Part shown: positions 10,470 to 23,342 of the stretch, one piece after another
How positions within the stretch are numbered: the stretch's first letter is position 1
Layout of the letters: the number at the start of each line of letters is the position of its first letter
NCBI GenBank assembly: GCA_030062745.1
Contig: CP099839.1
Span: forward strand, 33,761,293-33,825,292
DNA length: 64,000 bases
Reading direction: 5' to 3'
Source: Capitulum mitella
Taxonomy: Eukaryota; Arthropoda; Thecostraca; Pollicipedomorpha; Pollicipedidae
Position numbers and translations under genes: made by a program
Notes under the pieces: model-generated
What the model saw: the letters and a program-made list of their open reading frames with translations, nothing else
What the model was told of the DNA's origin: nothing
The model's database searches: none

Positions 10470-11700
10470 CGGCGGCCCAACACCGACGGCGTCCAGCGGT
10501 GGCATTAGTCCGCCTGCAGCCGGCCCGTCTGGCCGGCACGGTGGCAGGGGTGCCGTCGGCCGGCAGCCGGCCTGACGGCTCCATGTGGGCCGGTGACGGC
10601 GTCCGCTCGTGGACCGACGACAGACGGCCCACCCAAACGACGGTCTGCCCGGGTCACCGTTGCCGCCCGACGGAGCCGACACAGCACCGACCGCCCAGTC
10701 GACGGCAGCCGATGGAGAACACACACGGGCAGAGAGCGCAACCCTCTGTACATTCAGCCGCTGACGGTCCGACTGAGCGTCCGGAAGCCGGACTGATTCG
10801 CGCACAGAGCGTGACGGCCTTTAATCCCGTAGTTGTCGGTGTGACCAGGAATGGACGGCCGCGCCCGCCGCTCGGGCTGCCCGCCTCCAGCTCCAGCCAG
10901 GCGGCCAAACGGCGCAAAAACGCGGCCGCCGGTGCGCCGGTTCTGCCCCTCCACCGTCTTTGTTAGCACCGACAGCCGACGTTAATCTAACGCAGATCTT
11001 CAACCCATACAGCCACCCCTGCCAGCGCCAAACGGACGAGCATACGGTTCCGCCAGTGCCGGCAGATCGATGTACGCACCGCAAACTTCCCAGTGCAACA
11101 TGGAGACACAACACGACACGTTCTTCCAGCGAGTTAGCCCTCGCTCCTTCAAATAGCTACGGTATGTACCGTTCCTGCGCCCAACTGTGCTTTAACTAGG
11201 ATTCCTCCATGCCATTGTCGGTCGACAGCAGTGACAAGTAACCGGGCAAACAAAGCCCCCGGTGCTCAGTGTTCACCGGGCACACATCCAGCTATCGAGC
11301 CGGCAGCCGACTATTGGATTGGCCGCCTAAAAGACAAGACGAGAAAGCAGCGCTGGCAGGGGGCGGGGACCCAGACCTGTCGTCTGCCGTGCTGGCGGAG
11401 TCCAACACCCGTCGTCTGCAGCCCTGGTCTTGGTGTTGGCTTTGGGGGTGACCCAGACCCGTCGCCTGCAGCGCCGGTGAGGAATCCCCGGCTGGGGTCT
11501 GTACGGAGGTCAGAAGAGGCGCGGCGACCAGCGGCTAATGGCCAGCAGACAACGGGACTGGAGGGGTTAGCAGACTGACCACGCCACTGGACCGATCCTT
11601 CAAGAACCGATCGAAGAAACAATGAGAATGCAGGCGAGGCCGATATGAACTAGATCACACTGCTGCGACCGGGAGCTCAGCAGGTAGTGATGGTCTCCCA
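10470..11700. other. CpG-rich intronic DNA, no gene recognised
   Basis: Frames stay open on all strands because of high GC; none resembles a known protein. A loose repeat of TCGTCTGCAG/GTCGCCTGCAG phrases occurs at 11378-11475. Confidence 0.4.
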
Positions 11701-11704
11701 GTCC

Positions 11705-11935
11705 TGCCAAGACGGGCTAAGTCGCCTCGGCGCTCGATATTTGGGCCCGTGGGTCAACTGTTAACTCGTCCTTGGTGACACGTTAAAACTTAGGCCACAA
11801 AATCAGCCGTTACCTGAAACTGCGCGATAGGGTGTAGGCGACCGGGTGTATGGGGTCGGAGTCCATGCAACAAGATCTACTTCGCAGAGGCTCCGATTGC
11901 TAGCATTGCCCTGTCAAACCACTCTGATGAAATTT
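11705..11935 (+). mobile_element. SINE copy 2 (body and tail)
   Basis: Shares landmarks in the same order with the SINE at 2957-3245 reversed: GGGCCCGTGGGTCAACTG, CACAAAATCAGCCGTTA, AGGCGACCGG, CAGAGGCTCCGA and CAAACCACTCTGATGAAATTT. The tRNA-like head is too diverged to show clear A and B boxes. Confidence 0.6.
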
Positions 11936-12180
11936 AGGAAAAACAAGCGAAGACAGTCGGAACACCTGGCGAACGGTGACGCCTAAGCAGACACAAAACA
12001 GCAGCAGGCAGAAACGACATGTCACGAGGATGGGCAAGTACAAAACGGATACGGCCACCACGAACCTCCGGAATAGGAGACACCTTCACAAGGCCGAAAA
12101 GAGCAATGGTCTGGCACGTACAGAAGCGACAGCATAGGTAATTATACTACCCAGACGCAAGAAGCTGTCCGTAGCCAGGA

Positions 12181-12361
12181 AGGCGACATCATGGGGGAGG
12201 AGGAGGGGGCGTCAAAAGCGACACTTCAAGACGGGGAGAGGCGACCAGCCAACGACATGACGGGACTAACCAACTCAGAAACGGGGTAGCAGACAAACAA
12301 GGAAGGCAACAGACTGCCAGCGGGGAGTGGCCGGTCGTAGTCCGAGCAAGCAACATCAAAG
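12181..12361. other. Purine-rich flank of the microsatellite
   Basis: GGA-rich sequence (GGGGGAGGAGGAGGGGGC at about 12191) before the long microsatellite; no gene. Confidence 0.5.
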
Positions 12362-12690
<329 letters not shown>

Positions 12691-12699
12691 GGAATGGAC

Positions 12700-14990
12700 G
12701 GCCGTTACCGGGTGTCAGTCGGCCGGCGCCGGACGATCTGCGGCGCTTGTTGCCACACCGTTCAGCCATGGCCGGGGGGGACCATCGTCAGTCGGCAGCC
12801 GGCCGGCGCGTCAGGCCGTCACCCCTGGCCGTCACAACAGACCACTTCCAGTGTTCGGCAGGTAGACGGATGAAGCCCGGAGGGGCAAAGCGTAGCCGGG
12901 AGAGCGAGGACTGCGGGGAGGGGGCAGCATGCGTCCGCCGGGCGGCGGAGGTTGGGCCCACTCACTGGTGGCGCCAGAGGGTAGCGTGCCGTTGGCGCCG
13001 CTGGTGCCGGCCTTCTGCGGCGGGGCGCGCCGTGTCGGCGGCGCACTCGTCGACCGCGACGCCGCCGACTTGGTCTGTCAACAGAGTGGCGCCAGTTACA
13101 CCAGGCAATCGCGCACACTGCCATCAGTTCGACCCCGACACAGCAACGTTAACCGGCAAACACAGGCCGCCATGCCGGCCTGACTTCAATTCATTAGGCA
13201 CAGGCGATTGCCCAACGAACAAAATGGGTCTATGGGCATATTTAGTGATGTCCTCCACGCCCGTGCTAATTGACGTGTCACATCGGCGCTGTTCGCGGGC
13301 TCTGCGGCGGCAGCATTTCCCTCATTCCGAGTGTGGACATTCAGCAACAACAGTCCCACACAGACAGTGGGAGAGCGGCTCGGGGCCCTCTCAGTACACG
13401 CCGTGTGGCACGATACACACAGTTGACAGACTGCCTGCGCCTCTTCGCTCCAGAGTGATCTCTGCGCTCACGAGCGGCGAAGGAGCAAGCAAACCATCGA
13501 AAGCATTCCAAAAGGTGTTCTCTGATCAACCTCCACAGATCGGTGACATGCCAAACTAAGAAGCGCCAATGAAGTGTCAATGGACGCCAATGAACAGAAG
13601 GCCTGCATCTTTCGTCAGCCCTAACTTATGCGGGGCCGAAGCGACACCTGCCGATAATATTCCGATCCCAAGCATCTAGGCCTGATGCCAGCCTGTGCGA
13701 TTACACTTCGATGAGCACGGTCGGGCACCAAGAATGAGACAAAAACTCTGAAGAACAGAGCACCACAATGGCGAAGGGCTACCGGGCGCCATCTGAAATG
13801 AGCGCAAGCGTCAAACTGACAACGCAGTGCAACACGATAAATACGGCTGTACCCCGCCAAAAGCTTGAATTACTCTGATCGCAATGGGAAGGAGTGTAAG
13901 GAAAAAGAAGTCGGAAGAAGAGGGAAATATATATGAAATATGGCAGGAAGAAGAACGAAATTTGGCACTCCCCTCACGTTTATGACGCGACACGCCTCTC
14001 ACGCCTATGAGAATATACGACGGCCAGCCACGGAGTATACGACCACAAGGCGACAGCGTTACAATAGAGGCCAGTGGACAGGGTGGCGGCAGGTCCAGAG
14101 CAGTGGTGGAAAAGACGCCAGCCGGCGACGGAATGCGGCCCGCTGTCCACTTTCCCCCACCGGACGCGCCGCTCGAAGGACCTCTCTAATCACCAGCACC
14201 CAGTGCCGCACCACTGGCCGCCAAATGACGGACGCTGCGCGCCACGGCGACCCGCAGCTCGGCCGGGGCCCAGTCTCCCCCCCCCAGCCAATCCCGCTCC
14301 ACGGTTACCGCACGTCAGGGGTTTCCTAATGGGCACAGGAGCCAGCCATGCCCCAGGACGGTCGGCGTCAGCCACTGCCGCGCGAGCAGCAAGTCGTCGC
14401 TGGGACGGACCCGTGCTGACACGCACTAATACGGCCCGGACGCCGACACACTGCCGACAATTAGCAGTCACCGGCAAATGTAAAGGCGGCGGTTACTGTG
14501 AACAGTGGCGGCAGATCAACTTCGTGACGAGCTTTCAGGCGACAATGTGACCGAAGGTGTTAGCTGCCCATTCTGGTGACAACGGTTGGTCCACTGGCCT
14601 CGCGGCAGACTCGCCCTTCGGTCCACTGGACGTCCGGTTGCCAACGCGACATGCTCCGAACAAGCGAAGCTGGGCCAGATCGGAAGACCAAAAATGACCA
14701 AGGGCACGGAGCACAATTACAAACAAGACAAGTGACACAATCCTCACAAACAAAACAACTTTCTAACGACGGGACTGAATGGCCTGACATCGTGATACAT
14801 GCACCTGAAGACCAGCTGCAGGCAAATGGTCGGACCGGCGACCTCGGAAACGGTGAGCAGCCGCGCTATACCGACCGCCTGCCGCCCACCACTGACAGGC
14901 CACCGCTAATCATCTCCCGGCCGGAGACGGGATCAGCCCGCTCGGCCCCGACAAAAACTGACGGCTGACTGTGGGACGCACCCTGCAGAC
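12700..14990. other. Intronic DNA, mostly CpG-rich, no gene recognised
   Basis: 12700-13190 and 14030-14990 are GC-rich with overlapping open frames. 13190-13990 is less so. I found no splice-bounded CLASP-like peptide and no transposon termini. Confidence 0.35.
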
Positions 14991-14997
14991 GCCTGCA

Positions 14998-15530
14998 CGC
15001 CACGGGGTGATCCCTGACCTGACGGAGACGGCCAGGGGTGGTCTCTGACCTGACAGAGACGGGCAGGGGTGGTCCCTGGCTTGATGGAGACGGGCAGGAA
15101 TGGTCCCTGACCTGGCGGAGACGGCAGGGATGGTCCCTGACCTGACGGAGACAGGCAGGGATGGCCCTTGACCGGGCGGAGACGGGCAGGGATGGTCCCT
15201 AACCTGACGGAGACGGACAGGGGTGGTCCCTGACCTCTCAGAAATGGGCAGGGGTGGTCTCCGACCTAACAAAGACGGGAAGGGGTGGTCCCTAACCCGA
15301 CCGACGGGCATTTAGAGATGGACAGGAGTGATTCCTGACGGCAGGGCTGGTCCCTAACCTGACAGAGACGGACAGAGGTGTCCCTGACCTCAGAGAGACG
15401 GGCAGGGGTGGTCCCTAACCTGACAGAGACGGGCAGGGGTGGTCCCTAACCCGACAGAGACGGGCAGGGGTGGTCCATAACCTGACACAGACGGGTGGGG
15501 TGGTCCCTAACCTCTCGGAGACAGGCAGCT
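14998..15530. repeat. Minisatellite, about 31-bp unit, roughly 16 copies
   Basis: The unit reads GTGGTCCCTGACCTGACAGA then GACGGGCAGGG, with point changes and occasional short units. TGACCTGAC phrases inside resemble receptor half-sites but arise from the repeat itself. Confidence 0.93.
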
Positions 15531-16190
15531 GTAGTGACTACGTCTGGCGACCCTCAGTGGATGTCCCAGACCGAGGGACCTGGAGAACCCAGCGGATCGT
15601 GCGTGGCAGTCGCCCTTTCGAGAACTGAGGCAGCTGAAGCAACCCCTGCGTTTTGGAGCGCTACCGTCTTCCTGGCTATGCCAAGAACAGGGCCTGCCAC
15701 GTGCTGCGTCAAACGTTTCCAGACACAACGGGCGCGCGTCCGGCAGAACCACGAGCCCAGCCCGGGACAGCGGCGCAATGCAGACCGACTGCACACAAAC
15801 TCTGCCGGGCTCCAGCCGACAAACCGGAGCCCCGGGGATTCACCAGGAATTGGCTCACTGTTGAGCGGGCGTGCACGACCGGATCGCCGGGCCGCCGGCC
15901 AATGACAATAGCCAACGGCCGCCTCCAGCTCTGCCAGCCCCACAGCGACACGCGACTCTGCGTCACACGTCGTACCCCGGACGCCCGCCACGGGACGACT
16001 GATACCGGCCGCGTGGCGGGGCCATGTGAGACGCCGCGCCCTGTCATTTCGTCCGCGGTCGGCCTGCGCTAGCCAGCGGGCCGGGATTGACCAGAGAAGA
16101 CCGGGCGTTGTGCTGACTGGGCGCGATCCGCTCACATAACAAACATGCTGACAAGCCGGCGACCCGTGTCTCCACACCAGCGGCAACACG
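15531..16190. other. CpG-rich intronic DNA
   Basis: Long frames overlap on both strands (for example minus 15554-16189) with no recognisable domain; considered spurious. Confidence 0.4.
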
Positions 16191-16198
16191 GCCCAGGC

Positions 16199-16360
16199 AG
16201 TGTCTCACCACCCAGGACAGACGCGGCCCCGGGGAGTGGTGGAGGCTCGGGACAGTGTCTCACCACCCACGACCGACACGACCCAGGGAGTGGTGGAGGT
16301 TCGGGACAGTGTCTCACCACCCACGACTGACACGACCCGGGGAGTGGTGGAGGCCCGGCT
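16199..16360. repeat. Minisatellite, 54-bp unit, three copies
   Basis: The unit contains AGTGTCTCACCACCCACGAC and GGGAGTGGTGGAGG. The first copy is slightly diverged and the last is truncated. Confidence 0.9.
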
Positions 16361-18550
16361 CGGCCATTTGCTCCGGTGAATCACAGCGCCAGATCCGCTT
16401 GGTTCACCACTGCGGCATTCCGCGACAAATCGACCGCGGATCGATGTAGGCCAATTTGACGTCCTCATCTCGCAGATCCTGATGTCACTAGTCTATGGGT
16501 TGTCTTTGGCGCCAAACAGGGCTGTCCAAATTTCAGATTCGTCAGACTTACGATTTTGGAATTATTGCATCTGGCAATTCGGTCACTGCGTGGTGAACGG
16601 CGTCGAATGGCAGATAAACCGGTTAAAATAAGTCCAATCATGATCATCAAGTACTTCGATGGGTTAAAAATGACAAATGATCCATTTGCGGTAATAGTTT
16701 TCGTTATGATGTCAATTCTAGGTAGATGGCGTGGTAACCTTCGGTCACGTGACCTTTCGAACCAAAAGAAAAATGCTTTTCTTCTAAAAAGGCACATAAG
16801 AGTTATTTGCCACCCTGTTCTACGTTTTGACCGCTGAGCTACGGCAATTGCGTTGCAACTTGTGCAAAAAAATAAATACAGGCGTGAAAGATGGTATAAA
16901 TAAGATCCAGACAAGGCGATTACGTTTGCAACGGTTTTGTGCCACGCAATGAACATCCCACGTTTCTGGATCAACTGATCTGAGACTCGGTCACACATTT
17001 TTCATGCCGAAAACAAAGACCTGACAGAACGTCATCACGGCTGTCAAATGACACATACACAATGTCCAAATGGATACCGCAAGACCGCCTCACTTCTAAA
17101 ACGAGGAAGGCAAGGATAAACAACAGTTACCCCTATAAAAGTCGGTACGTATCATTAAGTCACATTCCAAGGAGCATCAAAGACGGGATCCGCCACATAT
17201 GCGTGCAAAGGACGACCACGCCTCTTCACAATCTTCCTGGATGTGCTACAAGGTGAAAAATTTGCCCTTAATTTTGTCGACGCTCTTAATTCTGTTGCTC
17301 TTCATTTTCCGTCCACGGTTGTGAACAGATATGTTTGGAGTTCCAAAAACGAAAGCCAGGCTTGGACTCAGCACATTGAATTTGCATCTACCAACACCCA
17401 GTTACAACGGTTTTGTAAAAATGTGTGCATATAACTGACCTTCATGTGAAGGGCGTTTTATGTTAGCGAGAAATGAAGAAAAAACATATCGTTTACTGTT
17501 TCAACATCAAGCAGATTGGGATTGTATTGCTGTCACAGTTTGCTTAGCTCAACCCAGCCCGACTGGCAGTCGGCGCCATGCGCGCCCGACAAAGGGGGGC
17601 GGGGTCGTTGACAACCCTCCCGCACCCTCCAACTCGCGACCGGTTGGTCGCAAGATAAAATACGCATGCCGTTAAGAAGCTCGCGACAAGTACAATTCCA
17701 AAGTGGTGTTATTTCTCCTTTCAAGAAACAAGTCAGCCTTTTACGTCCCATATCTTTTCTCATAGCAAGCTACATGGACCCGAGAAACAAGCTGGATTTC
17801 AACGGCTATGACTAAAAAGCCTACGTAAACATACCAACGGATAGGTAAAAGTCTGCATATGCCGACGCACGTCTACTTTCCCTGATTTGTTGAATATTTA
17901 CCCCAGAACGTTGAGTTAAAGACACAAAGACTTTCTCGTTACTGCGCCGCGAGCACCAGCGGCGAACGCGAGGTGAAATTAACGGGCACTAATTTTGGAG
18001 TCCATTTATTTTGGTGATGTAAACTTTGTGAAGAGATCTCTCTTTGTGGTTCGTTTTATGGTTTTTCATGTTTAATTTGCTCTGTCATTTCCTATCCGTT
18101 CCAAGTCATTCATCACTAATTTTGAAGGTGATGCATTTTCAATCACAATGACTCGTAGCAATTATCGGTCACCTAACCCCAGGTCAATGGTTGGAGATCC
18201 GTGGCACTTTGCCAAATGTCGACCACTGGATATCTGCATCGCCTCACACTCAAAACAGTTCCAAAAAGACGACATGTGCTGAAAATGGGCTTGACCTTGA
18301 TCAATGACCTGGAAGTTTCCGAAAAATCTCACACAGCACATTTGCTGCACTAAGCAAGGCATAAATCCAAAAAATTTCACTTTGGTATCTTATTTTTCAA
18401 AAACGTTACGGGGACAAAACGTTTCTGGACATACGTTCGCGTGGCCTGACCTAGGTTAGATACCTGACCTGACCTAAGGTCAAAATTTTGGACACAATAC
18501 GAAGAAAGGACTACGGTAAGTGTACTAAAGACTTCCTGAAGCAGCGTTTA
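16361..18550. other. AT-richer intronic DNA, no gene recognised
   Basis: 16480-17000 has open frames on both strands (177 codons minus, 93 plus) without recognisable motifs. A SINE-like CCGTAGCTCAGCGG is present on the minus strand near 16840. 18430-18485 has several TGACCT/AGGTCA half-sites (CCTGACCTGACCTAAGGTCA). Confidence 0.35.
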
Positions 18551-18599
18551 TTCGTTCTGTCACAATATTTGTAAAAACTCAGGGGCCGTCAACATCCCC

Positions 18600-19110
18600 C
18601 CGGTCGGATTAAGATCAGGCATTTGCGACATTCGGGTGAGCACTATCATATTGGGAAAAGTTTGAGCGAACCTACCGTAAAAAGAAGTCCAAGCGTTGTA
18701 AAGACTTTTTTTGTACGAGACATACAACTGTTCTTCACAATGACAAAAACGGATGTCCAACAATTATTCTGTTGCGATGACGACCTCGTGAAAACGGATG
18801 TTTCTGGATGAGTTCGATAACTTTGTCAAAAGTAACCGAAACCTTACGGAAGCTGACATCGCAGAACATTTTTGAGCGACAGTCTGCCTATATGTACCGT
18901 ATACTGCACCATAAATGGGCTACAGACTCGAGGAAGTGCGGACCATGCGGGGAAAAGAAAAAACTAACAAAATGACCCGTATCTTACGAACTCAGCTGGT
19001 TCGCGCTGTAGAGGGTAGTGGGCCAGTCACAGCATCTTCTTGACGGAAAATTTGGAATTTCCCGAACATACGTGAGGAAAATGCTGCGAGAAGGAGTGAT
19101 ATAACGCAAA
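18600..19110 (+). pseudogene. Tc1/mariner-like transposase relic (N-terminal part)
   Basis: Around 18960-19110 the plus strand translates as LRTQLVRAVEGSGPV, then, after a stop, KFGISRTYVRKMLREGV. The second is a helix-turn-helix of the kind seen at the N-terminus of Tc1/mariner transposases (lg-iSrtyVrkiL). Stops and at least one frameshift break it. The sequence upstream is decayed and not aligned with confidence. It is dead DNA inside the CLASP intron. Confidence 0.5.
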
Positions 19111-20890
19111 AGAATTACCACTCACCCGGCGGGGCCATTTTTACACCCTCCCCCGGCGGGGAGAAGGGCCCTAAAACGACTCCCCAACTAGTTTTTGAAA
19201 AAGAGAGACAGAGCAGCGGGGTAAAAACCAGTGTGTTCGTAACGTAAGCTACTCGACAATATCCGATTTGTTTGGTGTAAGGTCAACAGGTGACCTCCCC
19301 GGTCACGGTTATGACGTTAAAGCGGCCATGTCAAGACATGTCGAAGTTTTCTCAGCAATATAGTTCCCAAATGTCTGAGAATAAGTCGATTCCGTAGCCA
19401 CCAGCGTGTTGGCCGTTTTCTTTGGTCGATAGGTGACTTCTCAGCTCACGAAAGCGTCATCATTGCTGGACTTTGCAATGAGGGGCATGATAGTCCCACC
19501 ACACTTTTGCCGGACCACAGGTCAAAAGAGCGACGACACGCATGTCAAACTTGGTACATCGATTCTCTTTGGGCTGCGAGAGGGCCGCCTTTAGGGGTCG
19601 TGACCATTTTAGTTTCCCAGGCCACCGCCAGGGGGCGATCATGTCGTGTTCCAGAAATCGCTCCTTGTCGAAAACCACTCGAGCCAAAGCCACCAAATCT
19701 GGTATGCACTAGTCCTGGTAGCAAAAAAAGTTATCAGCGCCTTTGACCTACAAAACAGTCTTACAATGGGTTAAACGCTGTCCGTGAAGGTAATGTTGGA
19801 GTGGTGGATTGCAATAAAACGTCCTGCAAGAGAAGGTATCACTTATCCCGTATACAAAACTACAATGGTGTTTGACGTCATGCTTGATATACACATCTGG
19901 CCTAGCTTGACCTCTCATGACCTGGTCCTCCGGATACACTTAAATCAGGCCAATGACACCTGAATCGAATACACCTATGAAAGAAACATACGACATAACA
20001 CTGCAACACTCAATATACAACACATGAATTGCACTGTTCGATCTCGTTAAAAGCACGACTGACATGACACTGACAAAGAGGTCAAAGGTCACGATCTGTC
20101 GCATGAAGAACCCTGGAAATTTTGTTCAAGGTGTACAAATGTTAGAAATTCAGCTACACACAAAAAATCAGCCCTCTATTCCAGTCACTAAAAAGTTATT
20201 CAAGAAAAACTGCAGGGGGTCTTAAAACGAGAGATCTCCCCTCCGCCGGACGATGATTAAAAGGAGTGTGTCTAATCAAATATCGAATTTTAGCTGTAAA
20301 CGTGCGATCAAAGAGGACACTGGCCTGAATCGTCACGTATCATTCGTTTTCCCCGAAATCGCCTTCGTTGACCTACGACGGCCACATATTTACCGATATT
20401 TCCCATTACTCCCGCACCGTGCTGCCAGCACAGATTTATCCATTTTATTCCAGCTCCTTTTCACCACTAAGTGGGACCGCAAACACCGATAACATATCGT
20501 TAGCTCCAGCGAATCATTTTTTGAGTTGCGAGCTCGCCAGCAAGGACAGTAAACTGTGCCCAGCAAATCATCTTTCGAGTTGCGATCTGATCGGCGACGA
20601 CAGCAGACTGTGAACACATCCAGTTCTGCAGCCTGACGGCCGAGGCCTTAGAGGTATGTTGGTAAGAACTTGTACACTGAACGGGGTTTTAACTGATTGC
20701 GAATGTTTCGTTGAATGATTTTTTGCCGACATTCTTCACCCCTGTGTGCATGTCCCTAATGATGTTATGTAATTGTTTGTCTAACGTCGTAAGTATTTTG
20801 CTACATGATATATATCCAGGAACTTCCGATGGCTACGGGCGGTCATGATTAGTGTTATCGGAATCCAAGTTCGGGTTTTCAAAATTTGCC
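19111..20890. other. Intronic DNA, no gene recognised
   Basis: 19130-19180 holds a C/G-rich inverted motif (CCCGGCGGGGCCA...CCCCCGGCGGGGAG). The rest is unassigned. A possible duplication at 20500-20600 repeats CAGCAAATCATCTTTCGAGTT-like phrases. Confidence 0.35.
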
Positions 20891-22200
20891 AAGTTCCAGA
20901 TTGGAAGCTGGTTAAACAAAGCATGTATTTTTCTGTGAAAGCTGAACGGCTTATTGCATGTCAACCACCAAAAATGTGATAGTTGAATGTTTTCTAATAT
21001 TCTAAATGTAAACTTGGCTCCAGGCAACATACACAAGCCACATTTTGATACTTTTATTCATTACCATGGCTGACTAAGCTTGCCGCACCCCAAACTGAGA
21101 AATATGTTGGAATTTCCTCAGACCTGGATCTTGGGCAGTTGTGGATACTCACATGCAGGATCTGAAAAAAACTGATGTTTGTGTACTTGTATTCCAGATT
21201 TTGTGTTTCAGGACGTGACTGGGCCAGATGGAAAGTTTTGCATGCCAACACAGACCTAGCTGAAAAATATTTATTTGTGAGTACAAAAGTTTGCAGCTGA
21301 CTTAGTAATAGTCATAGTCAAAGATTTCTTGGAGTACGGTGAGCACGGATAGAGAATCTCATGAATATTCCGTGATAGATTGTAAGTACTTTTTTCTTTG
21401 GCTACTGCAATCTGTTGTTTGAAATGATATGGATGGTTGCATTGGAAATGTTTGTGTTCTCTGCCCTGGCACCACGCTTATATAGCTCAACAGTGAAGCT
21501 ATTCCTTCTTGTTCATTCTTGTACGTCTTGGGCATCAGCTCTGTTGTTTTTTCTTTCATAATATCTGAATCTGGTTTTGAAACCAATGCAAATAGTCAAG
21601 CCTGACTGATGGATGTTTGAACAAAAAGTTGACATGCGGTGTAGTGGCTGCCATTTTGTTGACTGCTGGTTGGCAGATGTAAAGCTGACAACAGCCTATT
21701 TGCCATTTTGGCATATCAACCCCCCAGTCATGACTCAGCAGCTAACAGAAAGGTATGTACCAAGGTACTTGTTTATTTTTTTGTCCTAGAACTTGATTAA
21801 TGTCTAGATTAAACCTATTCAAGCAAAAAAAAAAAAACAGCAATGTTGCAGTCACACATACCATTGTTTCTGGGTTAATGTTGTGCGTATATATAAATAA
21901 TGCCCACAGTTACTGGTGGGCAGACAATAGGTACGGGACATGGGACATCAGCATCATCAAAATAATGGTGGCTATTTGATTGCTGAACATTTGAACATTG
22001 TCCACTACATCATTAACCCTGCTGCAAGAAATACATAATTGTGGCAGATCTAACCATACATGGTAAAGTGTGTGTCAGATGCATTCACTTGGCTTTAGGG
22101 AATTGCAGATGTTGTACTTAGGCTACATGACACTATCATGAGGTCAGAGGTTACTGGCCTTATCACACCTGATTGCACTTTGCCGCTTGCAGGCTACGTG
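20890..22200. other. CpG-poor AT-rich stretch
   Basis: Reads as TG/CA-rich, CpG-poor DNA unlike the flanks. It contains an A12-13 run near 21826. No complete frame; see the finding on a possible small plus-strand gene at 21730-23342. Confidence 0.4.
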
Positions 22201-22254
22201 CTGTCATTCTGCAGGCAGTGCATTGTTCAAATATGAGCTGGTCAGTCATCACGC

Positions 22255-22545
22255 ATGCCTACAACTAATTACTTTTTACAGATTAGCCCCTGTGCACAGC
22301 CGAGCAAAGAGAAAGGTTGCCTTGCGACAACAGCGAGCTCCAAAGGGCTACGTTGGACGGACGTTCCGGAGATGCTGCGGCTAATGGTGGCTTTCAGGAA
22401 AGAAGCTTCCATCTCTGGCCCACGTGCGAAGTTCTCCGGTTGCTCACGACGCATGCATTTTTATGTAAACCCTGGTGCCCGACCATCGGCGGAGGACATC
22501 AGCTCGTTCAGGGAGCAACGTGAAGCCCATCGGCGGTATCACTGA
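22255..22545 (+). CDS. Unidentified 96-codon frame, possible 3' exon of a small gene
   Basis: The open frame contains GLRWTDVPEMLRLMVAFRKE and later FYVNPGARPSAEDISSFREQ, which looks more protein-like than its surroundings. Acceptor-like sequence (tttttacagattag) lies near 22281-22286. Possible upstream exons with GT/AG ends occur at 21730-21752 and 22193-22240, and an AATAAA follows at 23337-23342. I do not recognise a family. It may be a transposon gene or chance. Confidence 0.2.
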   Translation: MPTTNYFLQISPCAQPSKEKGCLATTASSKGLRWTDVPEMLRLMVAFRKEASISGPRAKFSGCSRRMHFYVNPGARPSAEDISSFREQREAHRRYH

Positions 22546-22880
22546 GGCGGTCGCCGTCGCCATCGAGTCGCCGAGGAGTCTGCACACCCGGAGCGGCCGA
22601 CGCCGCCACCGAGCTCTCCGAGGGATCGGTACATCCGGTGCGGCAGGCCCCGCCACCGAGCTCGCCGACGAGTTTGCACATCCGGCGTCGCCGGCGCCGC
22701 CGCGGAGCGCGCAGAGGGGTCGGCGCGACGGGAGCGGTCGGCGCCGCAAATGAGTCGGTACGTCCGGCGCCGACGGCGCCGACGGCGAGCTAGCCGAAGA
22801 GTCTGCGCATCCGGAGCGGCTGACGCCGCCGAGGAGTCTGCGCATCCAGCGCGGCCGGCGCTGCAGCAGCGCGCTGAGCA
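22546..22880. repeat. GC-rich degenerate repeat, about 42-45 bp unit
   Basis: Repeats phrases such as GAGTCTGCGCATCCGGAGCG and GACGCCGCCGAGGAGTC. This explains the Arg/Ala/Ser-rich frames on both strands (for example minus 22444-23115), which I do not annotate as genes. Confidence 0.75.
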
Positions 22881-23336
22881 GTTGGCGCTTGGGGGGGGGG
22901 GGGCTGTGGGTGGCCCAAAGCTGGTGGAGCACGCTCTGGAAGCTGTTGCACCCCGCATAGTTAACTTTGGGAATCATCGGCGGATGGCCCACACAACGCA
23001 GGATGGCACTAATCGTCGAACACCAAGGCCGAGTTACCCCGACCTGAAATAGGGCATTGCTTTGGTATTGTTTTTTGCATTGTTTTCTGTTTTTATTTTT
23101 TTGCCTTGGCTGCACCTGGCATTGTCTGGTTTACCATGTACACTGAGATGGACGATGACAATTGTCACAAGTGAATCGAATTTTCATTGTTTGATTATGC
23201 AAGGGAGTTGCATTCTGATGTGCTCTATGAAAATGACTAATAGTCATTTTACTAAATGTTGTTTGTTTCTACACACTGGTGTAAAAATCCAAACATGGCT
23301 ACCTTGCTGGCAGCTGTAAGCAAAAATATGTTCATA

Positions 23337-23342
23337 AATAAA
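23337..23342 (+). promoter_or_regulatory. Canonical poly(A) signal AATAAA
   Basis: AATAAAGGATTGAA at the end of the CpG-poor block, sense to the plus-strand frame at 22255-22545. It could be functional or chance. Confidence 0.25.

Noticed and set aside
15554..16189. 211-codon minus-strand frame
   Set aside because: High GC; both strands open; residues look random (Arg/Ala/Pro-rich).
16815..16850. tRNA gene suggested by CCGTAGCTCAGCGG on the minus strand
   Set aside because: Only an A-box-like block; no B box or cloverleaf. At most a SINE remnant.
22444..23115. 223-codon minus-strand frame rich in Arg, Ala and Ser
   Set aside because: Translation of a degenerate GC-rich 42-45 bp repeat.
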